A stretch of DNA of 20,045 nucleotides, taken from the NCBI GenBank assembly GCA_964588175.1, contig CAZPNW010000119.1, positions 1 through 20,045 on the forward strand, in the 5' to 3' direction. The notes beneath the pieces were generated by a model. It was not told the DNA's origin. It worked only from the letters and a program-made list of their open reading frames with translations, and did not search any database. Within the stretch, counting starts at the first letter, position 1, and every line of letters starts with the position of its first letter. This document shows, in pieces, positions 12,669-20,045 of this stretch. A program made the translations under genes and the position numbers. This stretch comes from JBAZTA01 sp964588175. GTDB taxonomy: Bacteria > Omnitrophota > Gorgyraeia > Gygaellales > Profunditerraquicolaceae.

Positions 12669-14306
12669 ATGGCTTATGTCGTATTTGCGTTAAAATGGCG
12701 GCCGCAAGGCTTTGATGAGATCATCGGCCAGGATCATGTTGTCACGACTTTAAAGAACGCGATCCAGAAAAAGAGGCTCGCCCACGCTTATTTATTCGCC
12801 GGCCCGCGCGGCGTCGGTAAAACATCGACTGCCCGGATATTGGCAAAAGCGCTTAATTGTAAAGAAGGGCCGACGGATAGCCCGTGCGGGAAATGCGCCT
12901 CCTGCCTTGAGATCGCCAAAGGCCAAAGCCTCGATGTCATGGAGATCGACGGCGCCTCTAACCGCGGGATCGATGAGATCAGGGCTTTACGGGAAAATAT
13001 AAAGTTTTCTCCTACCCAGGGCAAATTCAAGGTCTATATTATCGATGAAGTCCATCAGATCACCGCTGAAGGGTTTAACGCGTTATTAAAGACCCTGGAA
13101 GAGCCTCCCCCGTTCGTTAAATTTATCTTTGCCACCACCCATCCGCATAAGGTCATGCCGACTATCCTTTCACGCTGCCAGCGCCTTGATTTCCGCCGGG
13201 TATCGGTGATCGAGGTCATCGCGCAGCTTGAGAAGATCGTCGCGGCTGAAGGGGTGAGTGTCGACAAAAATGTATTATTCGCCATCGCTAAAAGCAGCGA
13301 CGGCTCGCTTCGTGACGCTGAATCGATCCTTGACCAGCTCATATCGTTCGCCAAGGATAAAGTTTCCCTGGCTGATGTTACCTCGATGTTGGGGCTGGTT
13401 GAGCAGGATATTTTCTTTGCCATGACAGAGCATATTATCAAGAAAGACGCTGCCGCTGCCCTGCGTTTATTGAATGAGATCATCGATGAAGGTAAAGATG
13501 TCGGTATCTTCCTGACTAATTTTATCGAGCATTTCCGTAATCTGATGGTGGCTAAAGTCGCTCAGGCGGATGCTGAACTGATTGACCTTCCGGCAGAGCT
13601 GTGCCAGAGGTTATCGCAGCAATCTCAGGCTTTACGGCTTGAAGAAATATTTAACGCTTTTACAATACTGGTGAATACCCAGGAAATGTGTAAGCGTTTG
13701 GATTCAATGCGTATCCCGCTTGAAGTAAGTTTAGTGAGGCTGGCGAATAAGCCGGTATCTTCCGGTGAGCCGGCTCCTGCGGCAGAAGCGCGGAAAGAGC
13801 CGCGGCCGTATAATCCTCCCGTACAGGCAAAAGCACCCCTGACGAGCCCCGTGGCCCGGCAGAAAGTTATTCCGGCACAGCAAATAAAACCCGCGGAAGC
13901 AATAAAACCGGTGGAAGAACCAAAACCGGAGCCGCCTCAAGCATCGGCAGCAGCGGCTGTTTCCCTGGAGCATATAAAAGAGGGTTGGCAGCGGATCATC
14001 AGCGGTTTAGGCGAAACTAAGATGTCGGTAGCGACTTATTTAAATGAGGGTGCGGCCGTCAATATGCAGCATAATCTTTTAACCATAAGCCTGCCGAAGA
14101 ATTGTTCGCTGCATAAGGAAGTTTTGGAAAAGAAAGAAAACAAAATGCTTATTGAGAAGAATTTCTCTCAAGTATTTAATACCGCCTTAAAGGTGTATTT
14201 TGTCCTCTCTGAAGAGCAGAAACAGGAACATAACAGTATGGAGAACCCTATTGTCCGTTCAGCGATGGATATGTTCCAGGGCAGGATCGTGAAAGAGAAC
14301 TTTTAA
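12669..14306 (+). CDS. dnaX: DNA polymerase III subunit gamma/tau
   Basis: The clamp-loader ATPase (545 residues) that opens the sliding clamp and, through tau, ties polymerase and helicase together at the fork. Walker A is GPRGVGKTS (45-53). The zinc-binding cysteines are 64, 73, 76 and 79. Walker B is IIDEVH (124-129), and the SRC arginine-finger motif is at 168-170. Domain III ends near residue 360; a Pro/Ala/Glu/Lys-rich linker (about 365-425) leads to a C-terminal domain typical of tau. The length suits a full tau; I saw no A-AAA-AAG slippery heptamer, so a separate gamma form is not evident. The ATG follows TCTAAAAA without a Shine-Dalgarno. It is the first gene of an operon with recR and an ABC-F gene. 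Confidence 0.96.
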   Translation: MAYVVFALKWRPQGFDEIIGQDHVVTTLKNAIQKKRLAHAYLFAGPRGVGKTSTARILAKALNCKEGPTDSPCGKCASCLEIAKGQSLDVMEIDGASNRGIDEIRALRENIKFSPTQGKFKVYIIDEVHQITAEGFNALLKTLEEPPPFVKFIFATTHPHKVMPTILSRCQRLDFRRVSVIEVIAQLEKIVAAEGVSVDKNVLFAIAKSSDGSLRDAESILDQLISFAKDKVSLADVTSMLGLVEQDIFFAMTEHIIKKDAAAALRLLNEIIDEGKDVGIFLTNFIEHFRNLMVAKVAQADAELIDLPAELCQRLSQQSQALRLEEIFNAFTILVNTQEMCKRLDSMRIPLEVSLVRLANKPVSSGEPAPAAEARKEPRPYNPPVQAKAPLTSPVARQKVIPAQQIKPAEAIKPVEEPKPEPPQASAAAAVSLEHIKEGWQRIISGLGETKMSVATYLNEGAAVNMQHNLLTISLPKNCSLHKEVLEKKENKMLIEKNFSQVFNTALKVYFVLSEEQKQEHNSMENPIVRSAMDMFQGRIVKENF

Positions 14307-14909
14307 ATGGCAAATTATACGGAATCGATCGAGAAGCTTATTGAACGTTTGATCAAATTGCCCGGCCTGGGCAGGAGAAGCGCGGAGCGTATTGTCACCT
14401 ATATCCTCAACGTTGCCCCTGACGAGATCAAAGGCCTGGCTGAGGCGATGGTCAAGGTCAAGGAAAATGTCCGGTTTTGCCGTATATGCCATAATTTAAG
14501 CGAACAGGATGAGTGTACGGTCTGCCGTAACCCTAATAGGAATAAAGGGGTTTTGTGTGTGGTCGAGAAGCCCAATGATGTGACGGTCATTGAGAAGACG
14601 GGGAGTTTTCACGGAGTTTATCATGTGCTCCTGGGAGCGATAGCGCCTCTTGAAGGCAAGGGCCCGACTGACCTCAAGATCGACAGCCTGCTGGAACGTA
14701 TTAAACAGGAAAATATACAGGAAGTCATACTTGCTACGGATTCAGATACTGATGGCGAAGCAACTGCCATGTATCTGTCGAAGTTGATCAAACCGCTGGG
14801 GGTGCGGCTGTCCCGCATCGGGCTTGGCCTTCCGGTCGGCTCAAATCTGGAGTTCGCGGATGCCGCTACGCTTTCCATGGCTTTAGAAGCCCGCCGAGAG
14901 ATCTCTTAA
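14307..14909 (+). CDS. recR: Recombination mediator RecR
   Basis: RecR (200 residues, the usual length) works with RecO and RecF to load RecA onto gapped DNA. The features appear in the expected order: a helix-hairpin-helix (LPGLGRRSAERIV, 18-30), a four-cysteine zinc finger (Cys58, Cys61, Cys70, Cys73), a Toprim domain from about residue 82 with Glu87 and the ATDSDTDGEATA acidic motif (143-154), and the C-terminal Gly-Leu-Pro-x-Gly stretch. Its ATG follows the dnaX stop with no base between. In many bacteria ebfC/ybaB sits between dnaX and recR; here it is absent from this position. Confidence 0.97.
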   Translation: MANYTESIEKLIERLIKLPGLGRRSAERIVTYILNVAPDEIKGLAEAMVKVKENVRFCRICHNLSEQDECTVCRNPNRNKGVLCVVEKPNDVTVIEKTGSFHGVYHVLLGAIAPLEGKGPTDLKIDSLLERIKQENIQEVILATDSDTDGEATAMYLSKLIKPLGVRLSRIGLGLPVGSNLEFADAATLSMALEARREIS

Positions 14910-14913
14910 ACCA

Positions 14914-16839
14914 ATGATATCGATAACTAATCTTTCAAAGAATTACGGGAAAAAAGTACTTTTTGAGAATATCTCTTTAAGTATCAACCGCAATGAGAAA
15001 ATAGGCTTGATCGGCCCTAACGGGACCGGTAAGAGCACGTTGTTTTCTTTGATCCGGGGCGAGGGAGAGCCGTCTTCCGGGGAAGTCAAAGTTTTAAAGA
15101 ATATCCATATCGGTTACCTTCCCCAGGAGGCGCATTTTGAATCGCAGCGGACGGTCCTGGCAGAATTAGTAGAAGGCGATGAACGGATCATGCGTTTTAA
15201 AAAAGAAAAAGAGGAGCTTGAAGAAAAGAATGAAGCAGGCTCTCAGCGTTACGGGGAAGTCCTGCATAACCTGGAAGTACTCGGGTTTTTCGAGGTCGAA
15301 CATAAGGCCGAAAAGATCCTGATGGGGTTAGGTTTTAAAGAGCGGGATTTTAACCGCCCGATAACTCAGATGAGCGGCGGATGGCAGATGCGCACCTTAC
15401 TGGCAAAGCTCTTGACCTGCCAGTATGACCTCTTGTTATTGGACGAACCTACCAACTATCTGGATCTAAATGCCGCGTTGTGGCTTAAGGATTACCTGGC
15501 TTCTTTCGACGGGACCTTTATCATGATCTCCCACGATAAGGCTTTCTTGAACGATGTTACCAATTATACGCTGATCCTGGAAAACGGCTCGATCTTCAAG
15601 GTCCAGGGCAACTATGAACATTATGAGCAGATCAAAGATGAGAAGCGTAAGTTCCTGCTTAAACAATTCAAGGAGCAGGAAAAGAAGCGCGAGCAGTTAG
15701 AGGAGTTTGTCGCCCGCTTCCACGCTCAGCCGAATAAGGCCGCTTCTGTGCGCGCCAAACGCACGCAGTTGGAGAAAATGTTCGATATTGTCGTACCTGC
15801 CGACCCGCGGGAAAGTATCGGCGATTTCCATTTTCCTGAAACCAAACGCAGCGGTTACCGCGTGATGGCGCTTGAGAAAATAGATAAGGCGTACGGCGAG
15901 ATCACGGTATATAAGGGGCTTGATTTTGAGATCATCCAGAATGAAAAAGCGGTTTTAGCGGGAGAGAACGGCGCGGGAAAATCCACGTTATTGAAAATAC
16001 TTGCCGGCGTTGTCCCTATCGACAGCGGTAACCGGATCGTCGGCCACCATGTCGATGCCGGTTATTTTTCCCAGACGCGTATGGATGTGCTGCATCCGGA
16101 GAATACGGTCTTACAGGAAGCATATTCCGCGGCTCCCGGTTTTATGCCTGAGACGACCGTCAGGACCATTTTGGGAGCGTTTTTGTTTACGGGAGACGAT
16201 TCCGATAAGAAGGTAAAAGTGCTTTCAGGCGGCGAGAAGAGCCGCCTTATTCTGGCGAAGCTCCTGATCAATCCGCCGAATTTCCTCTTGCTCGATGAAC
16301 CGACCACGCATTTGGATGTGGACGCGGTGGAGGCGCTCGTGCGGGCGTTACGCGATTATCAGGGGACGCTGGTATTCATCAGCCACGATATTTATTTTGT
16401 GCGTTCGGTCGCTAACAAAGTCTTTGAGGTCAAAGACGGTACTATCAGGAAATTTTCCGGCAATTTCGATTATTATTTGGAAAAACGCTCGGAAGGGGCG
16501 CGGTTAGAGAAGTCGCAGTCGCGGCAGTTTACCGACCCACGCCAGTCAAAGCTTGATGACGAAAAGGAAAAACGCAAGCTTGAAGAAAAACGCCACCGCG
16601 ATGAAGAAAAAAAGCAGAAGAACCATAATTTCAGCATCCATAACCAGATCAATAAATTGAATCAGGAAAAAGAAAAACTGCAGACCGAAAGTTACGCTAA
16701 GGTGCGGGCAATGTCCGATACGAAAATATTCCGTGACGAAAACACGGTCAAAGAATACGGCCGGCGGTTAAAAGAAATAGAGAAAAGGGTTGTGGAGGTA
16801 GACGGCGAAATTAAGTCTTTAAAAGAAAAGTTGATCTGA
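14914..16839 (+). CDS. ABC-F family ATPase (Uup/ribosome-associated type)
   Basis: A soluble 641-residue protein with two ABC domains and no membrane helices, as in ABC-F factors that act on ribosomes (EttA, Uup, YbiT, YdiF). Domain 1: Walker A GPNGTGKST (34-42), signature MSGGWQMR and Walker B LLLDEPTNYLD. Domain 2: Walker A GENGAGKST (near 350-358), signature LSGGEKSR (near 437) and LLLDEPTTHLD (near 460). The ABC-F linker (about 225-300) is charged and helical, with the usual NKAxSVRAKRTQLEKM-like segment. Residues from about 530 form a long Lys/Glu coiled coil, as in Uup, which binds DNA or rRNA. It follows recR by 4 bases. A role in translation or recovery from ribosome stalling is inferred from the family; the subfamily is uncertain. 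Confidence 0.93.
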   Translation: MISITNLSKNYGKKVLFENISLSINRNEKIGLIGPNGTGKSTLFSLIRGEGEPSSGEVKVLKNIHIGYLPQEAHFESQRTVLAELVEGDERIMRFKKEKEELEEKNEAGSQRYGEVLHNLEVLGFFEVEHKAEKILMGLGFKERDFNRPITQMSGGWQMRTLLAKLLTCQYDLLLLDEPTNYLDLNAALWLKDYLASFDGTFIMISHDKAFLNDVTNYTLILENGSIFKVQGNYEHYEQIKDEKRKFLLKQFKEQEKKREQLEEFVARFHAQPNKAASVRAKRTQLEKMFDIVVPADPRESIGDFHFPETKRSGYRVMALEKIDKAYGEITVYKGLDFEIIQNEKAVLAGENGAGKSTLLKILAGVVPIDSGNRIVGHHVDAGYFSQTRMDVLHPENTVLQEAYSAAPGFMPETTVRTILGAFLFTGDDSDKKVKVLSGGEKSRLILAKLLINPPNFLLLDEPTTHLDVDAVEALVRALRDYQGTLVFISHDIYFVRSVANKVFEVKDGTIRKFSGNFDYYLEKRSEGARLEKSQSRQFTDPRQSKLDDEKEKRKLEEKRHRDEEKKQKNHNFSIHNQINKLNQEKEKLQTESYAKVRAMSDTKIFRDENTVKEYGRRLKEIEKRVVEVDGEIKSLKEKLI

Positions 16840-16844
16840 GCCTT

Positions 16845-17258
16845 TTACTGCAGAAGTGTTTTGGTGTTGCTTTTACGGTTATCATGCCAGTCGGATAACC
16901 GTTCTTCCTGGTTGAAATAAAGGTATACTTCATGAGCGGGGATAAGCTGTGTCGGACAGCGGTAATAAAGGACCGTTTTTGATTCTTCCTGGCTGCTTTC
17001 CGGCGTGATAGTAGAAGGCTGTCCGTAGTAAGCGATTATTTCTTCCCGGGAACTTCCTGCCCGAAGTTTATTCTTTTCAACGTCTTTCCATAAACGGTTA
17101 AATAACATCTCTTGTTTTTTCAGGTAAAGTTTTGTCTGCTTTTGTTCAGCGGTGAGCCTTTTTAAGTTGAGAAGCCCTTCATAATTGAAATCGGCAGAGA
17201 CGCATCCGGCGGTAATGAGCGCGATAAGCGCGATAATTAATGTGAGGATATTCTTCAT
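16845..17258 (-). CDS. SmpA/BamE-like lipoprotein
   Basis: A 137-residue protein with a signal peptide and lipobox-like Ile-Thr-Ala-Gly-Cys19, so it should be lipid-anchored. Residues 20-60 form a Lys/Glu-rich helical stretch. The C-terminal part reads Ala-Gly-Ser-Ser-Arg-Glu-Glu-Ile-Ile-Ala-x-Tyr-Gly-Gln-Pro-Ser, then a beta-rich segment with Leu-Tyr-Tyr-Arg and Val-Tyr-Leu-Tyr-Phe ending in LSDW. This pattern is like the SmpA/OmlA (BamE) fold, in which G(M/S)(T/S)xxEvxxxxGxP is followed by strands. It would be an outer-membrane accessory lipoprotein. The match is by eye, so the domain call is moderate. It converges with the ABC-F gene at a 5-base gap without a terminator. Upstream are AAGGA and a TTGCAT/TACAAT promoter. 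Confidence 0.75.
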   Translation of the reverse strand: MKNILTLIIALIALITAGCVSADFNYEGLLNLKRLTAEQKQTKLYLKKQEMLFNRLWKDVEKNKLRAGSSREEIIAYYGQPSTITPESSQEESKTVLYYRCPTQLIPAHEVYLYFNQEERLSDWHDNRKSNTKTLLQ

Positions 17259-17290
17259 CCCTTTTTCCTTCCTGCTGCTTTAATTAAAAT

Positions 17291-17319
17291 ATTGTATTCT
17301 AAATCAGGGATTGATGCAA
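17291..17319 (-). promoter_or_regulatory. Promoter of the BamE-like lipoprotein gene (minus strand)
   Basis: On the minus strand, TTGCAT (17319-17314), a 17-base spacer, then TACAAT (17296-17291), about 33 bases before the ATG at 17258. The same two hexamers occur in the promoter at 18505-18532. Confidence 0.6.
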
Positions 17320-17422
17320 GAGCTAATGTTCTCTGTTCGGATAAATAGCAAATAGGTTAAGGTAAGGGTTAGGCAGTAAGTTTAGTAGTTGGGTGAAGTC
17401 GTTGGGTTATCAGTGAGGGTAT

Positions 17423-18124
17423 TTAAACAGTCCCTTTCAAATACGCCTGGCGTTTGCCTTCGGGAAAGCGTTCGATAGCGTAACGCAGCATGGTGCGCGG
17501 CATTTCCCGGTAATGCTTCTTTAAGAAATCTTCTTCCTTGGCGAGGTCGCGTTTGCCTACTTCCCGCAGCATCCATCCGACAGCTTTATGCATCAGGTCT
17601 TCTTTATCCTTAAGGAGCATCTCGGCAAGGGAGAGAGCGTCCTGGAATTCGTTGCGCCTGATGAAATAAAAGGTAGCTATTATCGCGATGCGCCTGTCCC
17701 AAAGCAGCTTTGAAGCTGCCAGCGTTCGCAGAATTCCTTTATCCTGACCGTCTAAGAAAGCGCCGACGATATGGTGCGCGGAGAGGTCCACCAGGTCCCA
17801 GTTGTTGATAAAGCGGGTGTGTTTTAAATAGAGCTCATAGATCTTTTTCTGCCCGTCACGTTGAGCCTTGCCGAATTGATCTATCAGGATAAGCAGGGCA
17901 GTTAAGCGTTCTTCGTGAACGGGAGACTTTAATAATTGTATGGTATCATCGAGGCTGGCAGATTGGAATTGCCGGGAAACTTCCCTTATCCGGGGGACGG
18001 TCACTCCGATAAAAATATCCCCTTCTCCATATTCGCCTTTTCCTGTCTTAAAGAAACGCTGTAATATCGCTTGTTTCTCTTTGCTGCCGGCTCTTTTTAA
18101 TTGAGACTGTATTTGTTTTATCAT
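17423..18124 (-). CDS. alkD: DNA alkylation repair glycosylase, AlkD family
   Basis: A 233-residue HEAT-like-repeat protein of the AlkD family, which removes N3- and N7-alkylated purines from DNA without base flipping. The catalytic region is recognisable: Asn-Asn-Trp109-Asp-Leu-Val-Asp113, matching Trp109 and Asp113 of Bacillus cereus AlkD. It is followed by a LWDRRIAII segment (141-149), an Arg-Arg-Asn-Glu-Phe turn and His-Lys-Ala-Val-Gly-Trp-Met-Leu-Arg-Glu-Val-Gly-Lys-Arg-Asp (the family hallmark, about 179-193). The family is usually 210-240 residues. The ATG overlaps the stop of a tiny upstream ORF as ATGA. There is no adaptive-response regulator nearby. Confidence 0.93.
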   Translation of the reverse strand: MIKQIQSQLKRAGSKEKQAILQRFFKTGKGEYGEGDIFIGVTVPRIREVSRQFQSASLDDTIQLLKSPVHEERLTALLILIDQFGKAQRDGQKKIYELYLKHTRFINNWDLVDLSAHHIVGAFLDGQDKGILRTLAASKLLWDRRIAIIATFYFIRRNEFQDALSLAEMLLKDKEDLMHKAVGWMLREVGKRDLAKEEDFLKKHYREMPRTMLRYAIERFPEGKRQAYLKGTV

Positions 18125-18192
18125 TTTCTTAATGCCTGATCGAGGTGTTCGTTCAAGAAGGCTGAAATTCCAGCGCCAGAGATCATGATCAT
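18121..18192 (-). CDS. Possible 23-residue leader ORF before alkD
   Basis: A short frame (Met-Ile-Met-Ile-Ser-Gly-Ala-Gly-Ile-Ser-Ala-Phe, ending in Gln-Ala-Leu-Arg-Lys) stops at TGA 18123-18121, overlapping the alkD ATG as ATGA. That is the usual sign of coupled translation. The frame is open further upstream to the end of the HTH gene; a TTG at 18207 with GGAG before it is another possible start. There is no strong Shine-Dalgarno for the ATG. It could be a leader peptide, the remnant of a longer gene, or chance. Confidence 0.3.
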   Translation of the reverse strand: MIMISGAGISAFLNEHLDQALRK

Positions 18193-18235
18193 GGCGAAGT
18201 TTGGCAAAAAGCTATTTTCTCCGGGTTCCTTTGTG

Positions 18236-18472
18236 TCAATAATTGAAAAGGTCTTTGAGCTCGTAGCTTTTTTTTGTGGCTTTGTTGAGCGCGTGCAGGA
18301 CTTTGTATCGCATATGAGGGGTAAGCCTTCTGCCTTTGGCGGCGCGCGCGACCATTTTATGCGAGAGCTGTTCTGTTGAGCTCTTTACCAGGTCATGCGG
18401 CTTAAGGCCATGCTCAGTCATGATCTTATCCAGAGGCTGTTCCCCATGGTCTTTTTTGATATCAGTGTCCAT
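18236..18472 (-). CDS. Small XRE-like helix-turn-helix protein
   Basis: A 78-residue soluble protein. Residues 12-30 (LDKIMTEHGLKPHDLVKSS) followed by 38-50 with Lys-Gly-Arg-Arg-Leu-Thr and a final ALNKATKKSYELKDLFNY have the spacing of a lambda-repressor/XRE-type helix-turn-helix domain: a short recognition region, then a conserved helix ending in Asp-Leu-Phe. It has no partner domain, so it may be a small DNA-binding regulator. The target is unknown. The ATG has only a weak AAAGG upstream, and a TTGCAT/TACAAT promoter is found 33 bases further up. It is followed by the possible leader ORF and alkD on the same strand and may be co-transcribed. Confidence 0.7.
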   Translation of the reverse strand: MDTDIKKDHGEQPLDKIMTEHGLKPHDLVKSSTEQLSHKMVARAAKGRRLTPHMRYKVLHALNKATKKSYELKDLFNY

Positions 18473-18504
18473 TTACGGGCCTTTGTAGAAATATATTTTC
18501 TTTC

Positions 18505-18532
18505 ATTGTATCATCAGGTATGAGGGATGCAA
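18505..18532 (-). promoter_or_regulatory. Promoter of the HTH-alkD unit (minus strand)
   Basis: On the minus strand, TTGCAT (18532-18527), a 16-base spacer, then TACAAT (18510-18505). Transcription would start near 18498, about 26 bases before the ATG at 18472. Confidence 0.55.
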
Positions 18533-18592
18533 TAAATATTCGATCGTGGATAACTTAAAAGAAGCAGTGAAGCAATAAGGGGGGCGATCGCG

Positions 18593-19312
18593 TTAGGTGA
18601 TCGCGGCTTTTGTTTTGAATTCCTCAAATGCTTTGTTGATCGATTTGTCAGTGTACATAGATAAAAGTATTATGATCGCCTGGCTGTTGGCAAACGCGTT
18701 CATAAAGGCGTCTTTTTTACAAATTAAGTTCATCCTTTTGACCTGGTTCGTGCTCGTTATTCTTATGCGTCCTTCGAATGATGAGATCGTTTTTTCAACT
18801 TCGAGCTGATCTCCTTTGCATAACCAGTAAATGTTTAAATAAATCCTTCTGGCTATTTCTTCTCCGCTCATCAGGGGAATAATGTCGAAATAGAATTGCC
18901 AGAATTCTCTTCCTATTTGGCAATACTGCATTAAGCTTAAGATTGAAATAAATCTTAAGGCTTCTTGGATCGGGGTATCCGCGATATGGTACAGGCTTGA
19001 ATCCGTCCTTCTATAAACCGCGATAACTTTCTCAAATGAAGCGTATTTGTCCATCACGTTTAACAGCGGTAACACCGGGCGCAGGGCATCGCATAAGTCA
19101 AACTGATCCTTTAACGGGCAGAATGAGCATCTTTGGAAATCAATCGCTTCCTTGGTGTGGGCGGGTATTGCTTGGGGGTTGTCCCAATATTGTTTTGTTA
19201 TTAATTGAATATTGTCCCTGGTTAGTTCAACGCGTGTTGAATCGGGGAATATAAGGTAAAGGCCTTCTTGCTGGAAATCATCCAAAGATAAATCGAGTGC
19301 TTTATTCGGCAT
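18593..19312 (-). CDS. Uncharacterised protein with CxxCPL cysteine motif
   Basis: A 239-residue soluble protein starting at ATG 19312, preceded by AAGGA at 5-base spacing. A longer reading from a TTG at 19432 would add 40 hydrophobic residues without a Shine-Dalgarno and is less likely. Residues from about 69 hold Cys-Ser-Phe-Cys-Pro-Leu, with a third Cys nine residues later (FDLCDAL), suggesting a metal site or a redox pair. A helical region follows, with a single Cys in a LMQYCQIGREFWQFYF segment and then Ile-Pro-Leu-Met-Ser-Gly-Glu-Glu. The layout recalls uncharacterised DUF6901-like proteins, but this comparison is from memory. Function is unknown. The stop lies within a GCGATC/GATCGC inverted repeat (18584-18604) that may help end transcription. 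Confidence 0.72.
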   Translation of the reverse strand: MPNKALDLSLDDFQQEGLYLIFPDSTRVELTRDNIQLITKQYWDNPQAIPAHTKEAIDFQRCSFCPLKDQFDLCDALRPVLPLLNVMDKYASFEKVIAVYRRTDSSLYHIADTPIQEALRFISILSLMQYCQIGREFWQFYFDIIPLMSGEEIARRIYLNIYWLCKGDQLEVEKTISSFEGRIRITSTNQVKRMNLICKKDAFMNAFANSQAIIILLSMYTDKSINKAFEEFKTKAAIT

Positions 19313-19464
19313 AGGTATCCTTATGGCTATACTTCTTTCTTGATCAAAAAGTCGGGTGACCGATACTATACTTATCGTCTTTAAAAGCGGAATCTTTACG
19401 AAAATTATCAGGAAAATGATCCCCCGGCCCAAAAATGAGCCTTTGTGGATAATTCATAAAATTG

Positions 19465-19493
19465 CTTACAACTTTTAAGGGGCGTAGTATAAT
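19465..19493 (+). promoter_or_regulatory. Promoter of the carbamoyltransferase gene
   Basis: CTTACA (19465-19470), a 17-base spacer, then TATAAT (19488-19493). The start would be near 19500, about 32 bases before the ATG. The -35 box is partial, so this rests mainly on the -10. Confidence 0.6.
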
Positions 19494-19531
19494 GAAATTC
19501 ATTATTCGCAGGGTGAAGGGGCACGGGAATC

Positions 19532-20045
19532 ATGAAAATATTAGGGGTCTCAGCTTTCTATCATGACAGCGCGGCGTGTTTAGTGCGCGATGGCGAAGTC
19601 GTTGCCGCCGCGCAGGAGGAGCGTTTTACCCGAAAAAAGCACGATGCGGGGTTTCCTCTCAATGCTATTAACTATTGCCTTGAACAGGCCGGCCTCGGCG
19701 CAGGAGGTTTAGATAGTGTTGTATTTTATGAGAAGCCTTTTATTAAGTTTGAGCGTATCTTAGAGACCGCGCTGAGTTACTCACCCAGCGGAATAACCCA
19801 GTTCATTGCCGCGGTTCCCGCTTTGCTTAAACAAAAACTTTGGGTCAGTGAAATAATAAAAAAGGAATTAGGTTTTGACGGTAAGGTCTTATTTACCGGG
19901 CATCATGAGTCGCATGCCGCAAGCGCGTTTTACCCGTCTCCTTTTCAAGAAGCCGCGTTCTTGACGCTGGACGGAGTGGGTGAGTGGGAGACGGCCAGCT
20001 TTGGAGTCGGTAAAGATAATGGCCTGGATATCCAGGAGTATCTCA
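19532..20045 (+). CDS. Carbamoyltransferase, NodU/CmcH family (N-terminal part)
   Basis: The first 171 codons are in the window and the frame is still open at the end, so the gene is truncated by the window edge. The product opens with MKILGVSAFYHDSAACLV, followed by Ala-Gln-Glu-Glu-Arg-Phe-Thr-Arg-Lys-Lys-His-Asp (residues 27-38) and, near residue 123, GHHESHAASAFY and then a TLDGVGEW stretch. These are the hallmarks of the ASKHA-fold N-terminal (Kae1-like) domain of carbamoyltransferases, with the HxxxH-type metal ligands that bind carbamoyl-adenylate. Members carbamoylate sugars (NodU) or antibiotics (CmcH); relatives often sit in exopolysaccharide gene clusters. The substrate here cannot be told. 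The start is supported by the upstream promoter and a GAAGGGG sequence. Confidence 0.93.
   Translation, partial: MKILGVSAFYHDSAACLVRDGEVVAAAQEERFTRKKHDAGFPLNAINYCLEQAGLGAGGLDSVVFYEKPFIKFERILETALSYSPSGITQFIAAVPALLKQKLWVSEIIKKELGFDGKVLFTGHHESHAASAFYPSPFQEAAFLTLDGVGEWETASFGVGKDNGLDIQEYL

Noticed and set aside
14100..14170. Programmed frameshift site in dnaX
   Set aside because: The A-rich stretch reads GAAAAGAAAGAAAAC with no A-AAA-AAG heptamer, and the frame continues to a normal tau end.
19313..19432. Hydrophobic N-terminal extension of the CxxCPL protein from a TTG
   Set aside because: There is no Shine-Dalgarno at the TTG, while ATG 19312 has AAGGA at ideal spacing.

Overview
The window looks like a chromosomal piece of an uncultured, probably anaerobic, diderm bacterium. 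The evidence is lipoproteins with lipoboxes (one resembling SmpA/BamE), an energy-converting [NiFe] hydrogenase, a housekeeping tadA/tRNA-Ser/dnaX/recR set and many small palindromic intergenic repeats. My best guess is a candidate phylum such as Omnitrophota. That placement is an inference from gene content and style, with no marker search behind it.

Bases 1-5424 hold one tightly packed plus-strand operon whose 5' end is outside the window. It encodes a complex-I-like group 4 [NiFe] hydrogenase: the end of a NuoL/MrpD-like antiporter subunit, then NuoJ-, NuoK-, NuoA-, NuoB-, NuoC-, NuoD-, NuoH- and NuoI-like subunits, and last a HycI-type maturation protease. The NuoD-like subunit keeps both NiFe-binding CxxC motifs and a C-terminal extension, and the protease that would remove that extension is the last gene. 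The complex would couple ferredoxin oxidation and H2 evolution (or the reverse) to ion pumping.

Bases 5425-7415 are the most unusual part. An array of AAGACCGGG palindromes precedes a consensus promoter and tadA. A long imperfect foldback follows. Then comes a 5' fragment of tRNA-Ser, RNA-like hairpins, a small AT-rich GIY-YIG nuclease gene, more hairpins, and the intact tRNA-Ser(GCU), whose first bases are a direct repeat of the upstream fragment. Downstream of the tRNA are three copies of a hairpin repeat, two of them identical over 59 bp.

Bases 7416-12356 carry a minus-strand lipoprotein gene flanked by a 35-bp direct repeat, an exported protein with 16 highly charged heptads, a SERCA-like Ca2+ P-type ATPase and a small exported protein. 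Bases 12357-12668 are a non-coding leader with an extended -10 promoter and hairpins.

Bases 12669-16839 are a plus-strand operon of dnaX, recR (with no ebfC/ybaB between them) and an ABC-F ATPase. Bases 16845-19312 are on the minus strand: an SmpA/BamE-like lipoprotein, an AlkD-type DNA glycosylase with a tiny ORF just upstream, a small XRE-like helix-turn-helix protein and an uncharacterised Cys-motif protein. From 19532 a NodU/CmcH-type carbamoyltransferase begins and runs off the end.
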